Shown here: positions 1 to 8,116 of the stretch, in pieces
Layout: every line of letters starts with the position of its first letter
Position numbering within the stretch: position 1 is the first letter of the stretch
Origin: Deltaproteobacteria bacterium
Lineage (GTDB): Bacteria > Desulfobacterota > Desulfarculia > Adiutricales > Adiutricaceae
DNA length: 10,044 nt
Assembly: GCA_031278795.1 (NCBI GenBank)
Contig: JAITJT010000002.1
Span: 1 to 10,044, forward strand
Reading direction: 5' to 3'
Made by a program: the position numbers and the translations under genes
Notes under the pieces: model-generated
The model's database searches: none
Told to the model about the DNA's origin: nothing
Seen by the model: only the letters and a program-made list of their open reading frames with translations

Positions 1-286
1 AAACATTTTGTTAAAACATTCGAATATTGCTCGATAAACGCTGTCTGGATAAATCATAACAATTATTTTCACAATCTTTAATATAACTATAAACCGTAAA
101 TAATAATAAATACATAATCGGAAAATATTCGCTTAAAACATACAAAAACAATAAACTGAACAAGTGTACAAATAATTTTTTGACAACTTTCTCTTAACAA
201 AAGGCCAAAATTTAAAAAGATTCACCTTTGTCCCACGCACTAGCATTATATACGCTAATGCCTCTGTAACTCGCGTTAGCTAAGCT
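1..286. other. AT-rich non-coding stretch downstream of the permease gene
   Basis: This stretch is very AT-rich and shows no convincing reading frame. The only structure near the permease stop codon is an 8-bp imperfect inverted repeat (254-261 with 273-280, one G-T pair, 11-base loop). It overlaps an alternative perfect pairing of GCATTA (243-248) with TAATGC (256-261). Read on the minus strand the hairpin follows the stop codon by 6 bases but has no T run after it, so it is at best a weak 3' end. A TTGACA-like hexamer at 180-185 on the plus strand has no matching -10 box. Confidence 0.5.
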
Positions 287-1279
287 CTAGGTGACTATAA
301 CGGCAAGCGAGCAGAGGGACACAAGCGTTGCCGCCACCACAAAGCGCGCGAGCAAGAACTCGTTGAAATGAGGGCTTCCTTTCAATATCATCTTGGTTTG
401 GGCCGTTCTCTGGGCTATAAGTGATCCCGCCACCATCAAAAAGGCCCCCACCCACATGAATTTGGTCATCACTTCACCTAAGAAAATGACACCGGCGATA
501 CCCGCTATTACGGACTGCAGCTGCATAAGAAGCGCCGCCTCAGCGCAGCTCACGTCCTTTTGACCCTTGAACTGGCATACATAGGCCACAGACACCGATA
601 ATATCCCGTACAAGGCGCAGGGCAGAATTTTCACAAAGGTCTCAATGTCCGGTAAGCTATTGAAGATAAAGGCTATAACGAGGCAAAAAACAGCGCTCAC
701 CACGGCCTGGACGGCCACATACTGCCAGGGGTTGACCTTCAGGGCAAAATATCCCATGAGTAGCACATGAGCGGCCCAGAAGAGATCCGCCACCATGGTC
801 AAGGCATCCCCCCTGTTGAAACCACCGCTTGTATCGGTCCCGCTGATGAGAATCAGCCCCACCAGGCCCACCGCTAGCCCTATCCACACCGACCTAGGCG
901 GGAGTTGTCCCATGACAAAACCAAAAAGCGGCACCATGGTGACGTATAGGCCCGTTATAAAGCCGGATTTGGCTGAAGTCGTGATGCTGAGTCCGTAATA
1001 CTGAAGCGAGGTGGCCAGGGCCAGAACCAGTCCTGTTACCACCCCAGCCCAAAGCCACAGGCGTGGGTGCTCCTGGAGGTAGCTTGCCCCGGGCCCGGGG
1101 CCCCTCCCCGCCCGGCGCATGGCTATGGGAATGAGAGCCAGAGCCCCAAAGAGGAACCTCAACCCGCAAAAAGCCATTGGATCGACATAGCCCATGGCGT
1201 AGCGATTTATGGGAAAGGAGAATCCCCAGATCGCCGTGGCTATCAGAATAAGGATTGTGGCTTTTAACTTTGTTGACAT
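287..1279 (-). CDS. EamA/DMT-superfamily membrane permease (putative metabolite exporter)
   Basis: A 330-residue, strongly hydrophobic protein of the drug/metabolite transporter superfamily with two tandem EamA repeats, roughly residues 8-147 and 158-290. Family marks seen are the N-terminal ATAIWGFSFPINRYA segment, GFITGLYVTMVPLFGFVMG around 107-125 at the end of repeat one, and the matching LLMQLQSVIAGIAGVIFLGE around 250-269 in repeat two. About ten membrane helices are expected. A basic Arg/Gly/Pro loop lies at 54-66. Family members are usually near 300 residues. Here a tail of about 40 residues (291-330) ends in a further hydrophobic segment (about 308-330), perhaps an eleventh helix. 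Members move amino acids, nucleotides or other small metabolites, and the substrate cannot be read from sequence. The ATG at 1279 is preferred because later starts lose helix 1, but no clear Shine-Dalgarno precedes it. The stop is TAG. It lies beyond the atp terminator, so it is probably a separate transcript. Confidence 0.88.
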   Translation of the reverse strand: MSTKLKATILILIATAIWGFSFPINRYAMGYVDPMAFCGLRFLFGALALIPIAMRRAGRGPGPGASYLQEHPRLWLWAGVVTGLVLALATSLQYYGLSITTSAKSGFITGLYVTMVPLFGFVMGQLPPRSVWIGLAVGLVGLILISGTDTSGGFNRGDALTMVADLFWAAHVLLMGYFALKVNPWQYVAVQAVVSAVFCLVIAFIFNSLPDIETFVKILPCALYGILSVSVAYVCQFKGQKDVSCAEAALLMQLQSVIAGIAGVIFLGEVMTKFMWVGAFLMVAGSLIAQRTAQTKMILKGSPHFNEFLLARFVVAATLVSLCSLAVIVT

Positions 1280-1640
1280 ATTTTTATGCGAGTGTATTTT
1301 TTAACCAGCTTGCGAGATGATGCGGGAAAGGCTCTCTACCTCTACGTGGAATGCATGGGTAATGCATCCAGTTTTGATATAATCATATTATTAGCTTGCA
1401 CACAAGGAAGCTTCAAATTTTGATAAAATCAATTTTACCTCTATTTCATCTGATTCTGCCATATAAGTCATGAGTTATAAGCTAACTAGTCTTACACATA
1501 ATTTTTGTGCATGTTGGGAAGAAAAAAAAATTTTATCACAAAAAAAATCCTTTCGTGCTTTTCCTTCTTTGACGCTGTTCAACAATTATTCAATCAATTA
1601 GGGCTTTTTGCCATTCTCCGCTTCTTCCTCCTTCCATACT

Positions 1641-1760
1641 TTCCCTTCTAAGATACTACCCCTCTTAGCTTAGCGCCTCTCTTATCTTGTTGGCCCCTCT
1701 TACCTTTCTGACCTTCTTACCATATTCCCCTAGTTAGACCTTCTGTCTTTTTACCCAAAA
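1641..1760. repeat. Degenerate 17-bp pyrimidine-rich tandem repeat, about seven units
   Basis: Aligning on the final A of a CTCTTA-like core places units at A1650, A1667, A1684, A1702, A1719, A1736 and A1753, that is steps of 17, 17, 18, 17, 17 and 17. The plus-strand consensus is roughly CCCCTCTTAnCTTTCT. Clearest copies are 1658-1674, 1675-1691, 1692-1709 and 1710-1726; the outer ones are more decayed. There are no spacers between units, so it is a tandem array and not a CRISPR. It lies past the atp terminator and upstream of the permease. Confidence 0.7.
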
Positions 1761-1986
1761 TTGATGCTCTCTTAAGCTAAAATGCCAATACCTCCAAAGC
1801 TTATTTAATAACACACGAGAATTATCTTGATTTAAAGCTGATTCTTTTTTTCAGCGCGTAAGTCAGCGTAATAATTAACATAGTCATAGTGGAAATCTAG
1901 AACACTTATACAAAGGCCTTCCGCGGGTTTCCGCCAATCTCTATAATCCATTATAGCAAATGCCCTTCCCAGAAAATAAAACCCTC

Positions 1987-2017
1987 AAAAATAAAACCCC
2001 CCAATTATATGGGGGGT
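1987..2017 (-). terminator. Rho-independent terminator of the atp operon
   Basis: On the minus strand a 7-bp stem, ACCCCCC (2017-2011) with GGGGGGT (2002-1996), encloses an 8-base loop and is followed directly by a T-rich tract, TTTTATTTTT (1996-1987). The stem is all G-C apart from its outer pair. It lies about 160 bases beyond the atpC stop and is the obvious end of the ATP synthase transcript. On the plus strand no T run follows, so it is one-directional. Confidence 0.9.
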
Positions 2018-2055
2018 AAAAAGTTTGAGTGGTCTTGTCGCGAGCCAAACTCAAA
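2018..2055 (-). terminator. Possible first terminator hairpin in tandem with the main one
   Basis: On the minus strand TTTGAGT (2055-2049) pairs with ACTCAAA (2030-2024) across an 18-base loop, and is followed by C and five T (2023-2018). It lies directly upstream of the strong terminator, so the two may act in tandem. The long loop and AT-rich stem make it a weaker candidate. Confidence 0.4.
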
Positions 2056-2179
2056 ACATCAAATATTTAAAATTTTTGTAAACTGATAACTTAGGGCTCA
2101 TCTAGTTTGTGTTAAGAATCAAAGTTCGCGAGAGTCCCTATCAATTAGGCCTCATCCTCGGCTCACTTAGGCCTTAGCC

Positions 2180-2761
2180 TCACTTAAGGGGTTTAGTGAA
2201 CTTTTTCTTCTGCTGGGCATAGTGGGTGCGGCTGATGGACTTGGTGAGCTTGATCTCCAGACGGGCTATGTCGTCGTCTTCCTCGTCTTCCCCGGTGGGA
2301 AGCTCCAGCCACAGCTGATCCTTCTCCAACGCGTCCTTCTTGAGATCAGCCACCCGCTTTTCGCGCTCGGCCTTCTCCTTGGCCTTCTGCTCCTTGGTGG
2401 ACGCAGGGGCCTTCCCCTCTTGAAGCTTCAGCTCGGCAATCTGCCTCTCTAGCTCAGCTTGCTCCTTTTTCTCCTCCTCGTCTATCTCCTCGGGTGTCTG
2501 GACCGCCTCGGCTATGATCGTCACCTTGTTGGGAAGCACCTCGATTATGCCGCCGTCGCAGTGAAAGTCCTCCTTGACACCCGTCACCAGGGGTTTGTAG
2601 GAGATTATCCCCGGTTTCAGGGAGGTGAGGAAGGGCTCGTGGCCAGGCATGGCCCCGAAATCCCCGGCAATGCCCCTGGCCTCCACCAAGGTCACGGGCA
2701 GATCGTCAATGAACAGCCTCTCAGGTGTTACCACCCTCAAAATGAAATCTCTGTCGCTCAT
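2180..2761 (-). CDS. atpC: F-type ATP synthase subunit epsilon, enlarged C-terminal domain
   Basis: Epsilon subunit of the F1 rotor: it links gamma to the c-ring, and in many bacteria its two C-terminal helices act as a brake on ATP hydrolysis. Residues 1-88 are the usual beta-sandwich, with the family motif GDFGAMPGHEPFLTSLKPG at 33-51. The first C-terminal helix is recognisable at about 91-112. Family members are usually about 130-140 residues; this one is 193. The excess appears to lie between the two C-terminal helices: a Lys/Glu-rich stretch at about 113-150, then an acidic run GEDEEDDD (157-164) before the likely second helix (165-183). The tail is basic. The start is ATG at 2761, with AGGGG five bases upstream inside a potential hairpin. 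The gene lies 101 bases after atpD and is the last of the operon; a 17-bp direct repeat (TCACTTA at 2163 and 2180) touches its TGA stop. Confidence 0.93.
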   Translation of the reverse strand: MSDRDFILRVVTPERLFIDDLPVTLVEARGIAGDFGAMPGHEPFLTSLKPGIISYKPLVTGVKEDFHCDGGIIEVLPNKVTIIAEAVQTPEEIDEEEKKEQAELERQIAELKLQEGKAPASTKEQKAKEKAEREKRVADLKKDALEKDQLWLELPTGEDEEDDDIARLEIKLTKSISRTHYAQQKKKFTKPLK

Positions 2762-2763
2762 AA

Positions 2764-2811
2764 AAACCCCTAAAATCCAGGGTTTAGCTCAAGCTAAGGG
2801 TAGACCCCTTA
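2764..2811 (-). promoter_or_regulatory. Run of three abutting inverted repeats at the atpC ribosome-binding site
   Basis: Within the beta-epsilon spacer three inverted repeats sit end to end: TAAGGG/CCCTTA (2795-2811, 5-base loop), TTAGCT/AGCTAA (2784-2797, 2-base centre) and AAACCC/GGGTTT (2764-2785, 10-base loop). Neighbours share two or three bases, so not all can pair fully at once. In the transcript the last one folds AAACCC onto the GGGTTT that includes the AGGGG Shine-Dalgarno of atpC, ending two bases before its ATG. This could tune epsilon synthesis. A role is inference; each stem is short. Confidence 0.4.
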
Positions 2812-2862
2812 ATCTAGATAAACGCCTGCGTAAGTAAAAGAGAGCAAATAGATAGTCAAAGA

Positions 2863-4338
<1,476 letters not shown>

Positions 4339-4452
4339 TCAATTAATAAATCAAACGCTGATAAATTGTGATAGCCAAGGCTAATAAGCTTACAATAACA
4401 CGCTAAACATATCGTGATATCAAAGGCCAATAAACTTTAGACTAAACGCTAA

Positions 4453-4479
4453 TAAGTTGAATAAATTGAATAAGTTGAA
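4453..4479. repeat. Three tandem 9-bp units
   Basis: TAAGTTGAA (4453-4461), TAAATTGAA (4462-4470) and TAAGTTGAA (4471-4479) follow without a gap, with one substitution in the middle copy. The array lies in the gamma-beta spacer. It is short, but its regularity makes it more than ordinary AT-rich background. Confidence 0.75.
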
Positions 4480-4577
4480 TAGATGGACGCGCTATAAATG
4501 ATAGCTTTCAAGCTAATAAATTAAAAAGCTAAAGATTGAGCAAATACCATAAGCACTTAAATTTAACACTAAGTCAT

Positions 4578-4640
4578 AGCTATTAGCTATAAGCTCTTAG
4601 CTATTAGCTCTTAGCTATTAGCTCTTGGCTTTTAGCTAGG
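4578..4640. repeat. Nine-unit heptamer array immediately after the atpG stop
   Basis: AGCT recurs at 4578, 4585, 4592, 4599, 4606, 4613, 4620 and 4634, with GGCT at 4627: nine units in perfect 7-base phase over 63 bases. The plus-strand unit is AGCTATT or AGCTCTT; part of the array alternates the two, giving a 14-base super-period. The array ends three bases before the TAG of atpG (4646-4644). AGCT is self-complementary, so neighbouring units can form small 4-bp stems with a 3-base loop, and 4576-4590 is a 15-base palindrome with one central base. Confidence 0.88.
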
Positions 4641-4643
4641 CCC

Positions 4644-5609
4644 CTAACCCTTGAGGGCCTCCGCGCCGTTTACGATATCCAGGAGCTCGTTGGTGACCGA
4701 GGCCTGCCTGGCCTTGTTGAAGGCCATGGTGAGGCTCTGGATGATGTCGCTGCAGCTCTTGGTGGCGTTGTCCATGGCCTGCATCCTGGCGGCGTTCTCG
4801 GCGGTGACCGAGTCCAGGGAGGCGCGGTAGAGGCCGGTCGCCAGGCTGTTGGGGATGAGGAACTTCAAGAGCTCCTCCGGGTCGGGCTCTATGGTGAAGT
4901 CCAGGTGGGCGCTGACCTCGCTCTCGTCCTGGGGCTTATCCGCGTCCAGGGGCGCCGGCTGGAGCTCTGTTTTCTCATCGGTCTTAGGCTCCGGATTGAT
5001 GGAAGCCAAGGGCAAGAGCGGCAGGATCTCCACCGGGTGCTTGTTCAAGGTGAGGAAGCTCGTGTAGACCACGTAGATTTCCTTGTAGCCGGTCATGAAG
5101 CAGCCTATGAGGCAGTCGGAGAGCTTTCTCGCGTGCTCGAAGGGAAACCCTGGCTTAAGTAGCTGACCATCCGGATTGCCCTTGACCTTGAACTTAACCG
5201 GAAGCAGCTGGGCCATCTTCTCGCGGTTGTAATAGTCCAGGCCCTTTCTCCCAATCACTATGAGGCAGGGCTTGAGGCCCCGCTTCCTTATGTCCAGGAT
5301 GGCCTTGTTGGTCTTGTGGATGACGTTGAAGTTGAAGCTGCCGCAGAGGCCCCTGTCGGACGTGAGCACCACCAGGAGCACCCTGTCCGAGTCCTTGGCC
5401 GGTTTGTAGAGCGTCTCGGCTAGGATGGGCGTACGCTTCCCAATTTCCGCTAGTAGTCTCACCAGCTCGTCCGCGTATTCCTCGTAGGACTCGGCCTTGC
5501 TCTGGGTGGAACGCAGCTTGGCTGCAGCCACCATGTTCATGGCCTTGGTGAGCTTCTGGGTCTGGCGCACGGCCACTATGTGCTGCTTTATCTCTTTAAG
5601 AGACGACAT
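4644..5609 (-). CDS. atpG: F-type ATP synthase subunit gamma with acidic/proline-rich insertion
   Basis: Central rotor shaft of F1: an N- and C-terminal coiled coil turns inside the alpha/beta hexamer and drives its conformational cycle. Seen: the N-terminal helix with QTQKLTKAMNMVAAAKLR (16-33), SDRGLCGSFNFN (84-95), and the C-terminal helix from about 243 with ENAARMQAMDNAT (271-283) and FNKARQASVTNEL (297-309). Bacterial gamma subunits are usually about 285-295 residues; this has 321. The excess lies at about 203-234, between ILPLLPLAS and the FTIEPDPEELL segment, and is rich in Pro, Glu, Asp and Lys, so it is probably a flexible surface loop. The ATG at 5609 starts two bases after the atpA TAG, with GGAG inside the atpA end eight bases upstream, which suggests translational coupling. 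A heptamer array starts just after its stop. Confidence 0.96.
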   Translation of the reverse strand: MSSLKEIKQHIVAVRQTQKLTKAMNMVAAAKLRSTQSKAESYEEYADELVRLLAEIGKRTPILAETLYKPAKDSDRVLLVVLTSDRGLCGSFNFNVIHKTNKAILDIRKRGLKPCLIVIGRKGLDYYNREKMAQLLPVKFKVKGNPDGQLLKPGFPFEHARKLSDCLIGCFMTGYKEIYVVYTSFLTLNKHPVEILPLLPLASINPEPKTDEKTELQPAPLDADKPQDESEVSAHLDFTIEPDPEELLKFLIPNSLATGLYRASLDSVTAENAARMQAMDNATKSCSDIIQSLTMAFNKARQASVTNELLDIVNGAEALKG

Positions 5610-5611
5610 GT

Positions 5612-7129
5612 CTAATTCTCCGGTGCCTTGTAGATGCCCTTGAACTCATCTAGGATCTTCTTAATCTTCTCATCCACCTCGCTGGAGATGTCCTTGTCGT
5701 TTTTAAGCTGATCCAAGATGTCCGAGTGCCTGGAGTCTATGAAGTCCAAGAACTTCTTCTCGAAATCCAGAACGGCTGACACGGGATACTCGTCTAGGTA
5801 GCCTCTGGTTCCGGCGTAGAGCACCAGAACCTCCCGTTCCGCGCTCATGGGCTGGAACTGGGGCTGCTTCAAGAGCTCCACCATTCTCTGGCCACGGTTG
5901 ATCTGATTGAGGGTGGACTTGTCCAGATCGGATCCGAACTGGGCGAAACTCTCCAGCTCTCTGAACTGGGCCAGATCCAGACGCAGGGTTCCGGCCACCT
6001 TCTTCATGGCCTTGGTCTGGGCGGCGCCGCCCACGCGGCTAACCGAGATGCCCACGTTGATGGCGGGCCTCACTCCGGAGAAGAAGAGGTTGGGCTCCAA
6101 AAAGACCTGGCCGTCGGTGATGGAGATGACGTTGGTGGGGATGAAGGCCGAGACGTCTCCGGCCTGGGTCTCGATTACCGGTAGCGCCGTCAAGGATCCA
6201 GCGCCCTTGTCGTCCGAGAGCTTGGCCGCCCGCTCCAGGAGCCTGGAGTGGTTGTAGAAGATGTCGCCCGGGTAGGCCTCGCGGCCCGGAGGCCTTCTTA
6301 GGAGGAGGGACACCTCCCGGTAAGCCACCGCCTGCTTGGAGAGATCATCGTATACGATGAGGGCGTGCCTACCGCGGTCGCGGTAGTACTCGCCCATGGT
6401 GGCGCCCGCGAAGGGCGCTATGTACTGCAGAGGCGCGGGATCCGAGGCGTTGGCCGCCACCACTATGGTGTAGTCCAGGGCCCCGTACTTCTCCAGATTG
6501 GCCACCACCTGGGCCACGGTGGACTTCTTCTGGCCAATGGCCACGTAGATGCAGATGACGTCCTGGCCCTTCTGGTTGATGATGGCGTCCACGCAGATGG
6601 CCGTTTTCCCTATCTGGCGGTCACCAATGATGAGCTCCCTCTGGCCCCTACCTATGGGCGTCATGGCGTCAATGGCCTTTATGCCCGTGTACATGGGCTC
6701 GTGCACGGCCTTACGGGCCACAATACCCGGGGCCACCACCTCTATGTTGTTGTACTCTTGGATATCAATGGGGCCCTTGCCGTCTATGGGCGCACCCACA
6801 GGATCCACCACGCGTCCCAGGAGCGCATCGCCCACCGGAACCTGGGCGATGCGTCCGGTCTTCTTGACCTCGTCGCCCTCTTTGATGTGGGCCACGTCGC
6901 CCAAAACGGCCACGCCCACGCTGTCGGTCTCCAAATTGAGCACTATGCCCAGGATCCCCCCCGGAAACTCCAGAAGCTCGCTGGCCATGGCCTTTTCCAC
7001 GCCGTAGACCAGGGCGACGCCGTCCCCCACGCTCAACACGGTGCCCTTCTCGGACAGCTCAACCGATGCCCCGAAATCCTTTATCTGCGATTTGATGATT
7101 TGGCTTATTTCATCAGCTTTGATAGCCAT
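5612..7129 (-). CDS. atpA: F-type ATP synthase subunit alpha
   Basis: Non-catalytic nucleotide-binding partner of beta, which contributes the arginine finger to each catalytic site. Length 505 is typical. Seen: an N-terminal segment that contacts delta (1-25), a beta-barrel to about 95, the P-loop GDRQIGKT (169-176), the family signature [10 protein letters not shown] (355-364) followed by Arg365 of SRVGGAAQ, which is the arginine finger, and a C-terminal helical domain. The ATG at 7129 has an excellent AAGGAG eight bases upstream. The gene follows atpH after a 419-base spacer and is nearly contiguous with atpG (two bases between stop and start). No defect is visible. Confidence 0.98.
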   Translation of the reverse strand: MAIKADEISQIIKSQIKDFGASVELSEKGTVLSVGDGVALVYGVEKAMASELLEFPGGILGIVLNLETDSVGVAVLGDVAHIKEGDEVKKTGRIAQVPVGDALLGRVVDPVGAPIDGKGPIDIQEYNNIEVVAPGIVARKAVHEPMYTGIKAIDAMTPIGRGQRELIIGDRQIGKTAICVDAIINQKGQDVICIYVAIGQKKSTVAQVVANLEKYGALDYTIVVAANASDPAPLQYIAPFAGATMGEYYRDRGRHALIVYDDLSKQAVAYREVSLLLRRPPGREAYPGDIFYNHSRLLERAAKLSDDKGAGSLTALPVIETQAGDVSAFIPTNVISITDGQVFLEPNLFFSGVRPAINVGISVSRVGGAAQTKAMKKVAGTLRLDLAQFRELESFAQFGSDLDKSTLNQINRGQRMVELLKQPQFQPMSAEREVLVLYAGTRGYLDEYPVSAVLDFEKKFLDFIDSRHSDILDQLKNDKDISSEVDEKIKKILDEFKGIYKAPEN

Positions 7130-7167
7130 TGCCAGAACTCCTTAAAAACCTAATTTTATGCTTGTTT

Positions 7168-7204
7168 CTCGCGGGAAAACCTAAATTAAAAAAAATGTCG
7201 CGAG
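7168..7204 (-). promoter_or_regulatory. CTCGCG/CGCGAG stem upstream of atpA
   Basis: CTCGCG (7168-7173) is exactly complementary to CGCGAG (7199-7204) across a 25-base A-rich loop. A GC-only core pair inside about 30 % G+C DNA stands out. In the transcript the stem ends roughly 25 bases before the atpA Shine-Dalgarno, a position where it could affect mRNA processing or translation. The function is unproven. Confidence 0.35.
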
Positions 7205-7230
7205 GGATAAATCCCTATCATATTCAATCT

Positions 7231-7342
7231 TTAGCTAGAATGTTTCTTTATCTAGCGCTTTTCCTTAGCTAAAGCGTTCTTTATCTAGCGCTTTTTATAG
7301 CTAAAGCGTTCTTTATCTAGCGCTTTTTATTTTTCTAGCGCT
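7231..7342. repeat. 33-bp tandem repeat, three units plus a partial fourth
   Basis: The core TTATCTAGCG recurs at 7248, 7281 and 7313 (steps of 33 and 32). Each unit also carries an AGCTAAAGCGTTC-type half, degenerate in the first copy. A fourth CTAGCGCTT follows early at 7335. Within a unit AAAGCG and CGCTTT are complementary, so each unit, or the junction between units, can fold as a hairpin. The units abut with no unique spacer. Confidence 0.88.
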
Positions 7343-7353
7343 TAGAGCGCTAG
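7335..7353. repeat. CTAGCGCT / AGCGCTAG hairpin closing the 33-bp array
   Basis: CTAGCGCT (7335-7342) and AGCGCTAG (7346-7353) form a perfect 8-bp stem with a TAG loop. The left arm is the truncated fourth copy of the 33-bp unit, so the hairpin marks the border of the array nearest atpH. No T run follows on either strand, so it is not an intrinsic terminator. Confidence 0.6.
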
Positions 7354-7426
7354 GGACTTCAGGAAAAAACTCGAACTTCACAATTTATTTTCCAAGCTAT
7401 GGGCTAAGAACTTTTACTGAGGCACA

Positions 7427-7505
7427 TGATTAAGGCTTATATGGATTAAGGCCTAAATGGATTTTGGCCTAAATGGATTAAGGCCTATATGGATTATGAC
7501 TTAAT
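7427..7505. repeat. 16-bp tandem repeat, five units
   Basis: Units start at 7427, 7443, 7459, 7475 and 7491. The plus-strand consensus is GGATTAAGGCCTAAAT, with most copies differing at one to three bases and the last being shortened to 15. A decayed sixth unit may begin at 7506. The array ends 43 bases from the atpH stop. The unit length is not a multiple of three, which argues against a coding origin. Confidence 0.9.
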
Positions 7506-7548
7506 GGATAAAAACCTTATAGATAAGAAGCTAATAAAACAAAACTAT

Positions 7549-8088
7549 CTAGTCGTTCTGGAAGGTGGCCGCCAGCTTGTTGAGCTGGGTCCTAACCGAT
7601 CCGTCAACCTCCAGATCGCCCAAGCGGGCGATGACCCCTCCGATTATGTCGGGGTTGGCCTGCTGCACGAGCTCCACGTTCTTTCCGGTGTAGATGCTAA
7701 GGGCGGAGCGGATAGCGTTCATCTGGCTATCGTCTAGCTCCGTGGCCGTGTGGATTACACCCCTAACCACTCCGTCGTGCTCATCCACCAGGTCGCTGTA
7801 GGCTTTGGCCGTGGCCTTGAGCAGATTGAACCTGCCCCGCTCGTTTAAGAGCTCTATGAAGTTCACGACCATAGGGGAGAGCTGGCAGCCGGAGAGGATC
7901 TTCTGGAGGCACTCCTTCCTCTTGTCCACCTGGATGGCGGGTGAGAAAAGGATCTTTCCGGCCGGGCCGCTATCGGCCAGGCCTTCGGCGAAGGTCTTGA
8001 GCTCTTCACCGTAGGTCTTGAATTTTCCGTCATCCAGACCCAGTTCCAAAAGGGCCTTGGCGTAACGTTTGGCTAGGATGCTATCCAT
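7549..8088 (-). CDS. atpH: F-type ATP synthase subunit delta (OSCP-type)
   Basis: Peripheral-stalk protein that caps the F1 head and attaches it to the b/b' dimer. At 179 residues it has normal length. The N-terminal helical domain, which binds the alpha N termini, begins with LAKRYAKALLELG (5-17) and includes NFIELLNERGRFNLL (76-90). The C-terminal domain that meets the b subunits shows the family block NPDIIGGVIARLGD (145-158) and DGSVRTQL (162-169). The ATG at 8088 has GAAGG six bases upstream. The gene follows atpF by 28 bases, a normal operon spacing, but is separated from atpA by 419 bases of repeats. Confidence 0.95.
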   Translation of the reverse strand: MDSILAKRYAKALLELGLDDGKFKTYGEELKTFAEGLADSGPAGKILFSPAIQVDKRKECLQKILSGCQLSPMVVNFIELLNERGRFNLLKATAKAYSDLVDEHDGVVRGVIHTATELDDSQMNAIRSALSIYTGKNVELVQQANPDIIGGVIARLGDLEVDGSVRTQLNKLAATFQND

Positions 8089-8116
8089 ATTGAACCTTCA
8101 AGTTTAAATGTTTTTG

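Larger units (their letters stand above)
1280..2179. other. 900-base AT-rich spacer between permease and atpC
   Basis: No supported gene on either strand. From the permease side it holds: an ATGCAT...ATGCAT pair (1351-1367) and a TTGAT-AAA-ATCAA repeat near 1421-1433; A/T homopolymer runs around 1520-1550; a pyrimidine-rich 17-bp tandem array (1641-1760); an isolated CTATAAT-CC-ATTATAG palindrome (1941-1956); the atp operon terminator (1987-2017); and a second hairpin (2024-2055). TTGAAG and TAATA-type boxes upstream of the permease on the minus strand are too weak to call a promoter in such AT-rich DNA. Confidence 0.6.
7130..7548. other. 419-base AT-rich spacer between atpH and atpA
   Basis: No gene is supported in this spacer. 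Read in the direction of transcription it contains, after the atpH stop, a five-unit 16-bp array, a three-and-a-half-unit 33-bp array ending in a hairpin, a GGGAT-AA-ATCCC palindrome (7204-7215), a CTCGCG/CGCGAG hairpin (7168-7204), and then the AAGGAG of atpA. There is no minus-strand stem with a clear T tract, so the transcript can be continuous, though a processing site or internal promoter cannot be excluded. Confidence 0.7.

Noticed and set aside
180..185. TTGACA on the plus strand as a promoter -35
   Set aside because: No acceptable -10 box lies 15-19 bases downstream and no plus-strand gene follows.
254..280. Hairpin after the permease as an intrinsic terminator
   Set aside because: The imperfect stem is not followed by a T tract on the minus strand.
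1280..2179. A decayed gene in the 900-base gap
   Set aside because: No stretch gives recognisable protein in any frame, and composition matches the other non-coding spacers.
6365..7153. Long plus-strand open frame opposite atpA (and similar ones opposite atpD, gamma, b and the permease)
   Set aside because: They are antisense to clearly conserved genes, their translations are low-complexity artefacts of GC-rich codons, and they lack ribosome-binding sites or family motifs.
7231..7342. CRISPR array
   Set aside because: The 33-bp units abut with no unique spacers, and there is no cas gene in the window.
7489..7737. Plus-strand open frame starting in the atpH-atpA spacer
   Set aside because: Its start lies in the 16-bp repeat DNA and its body is the complement of atpH; no independent coding signal.
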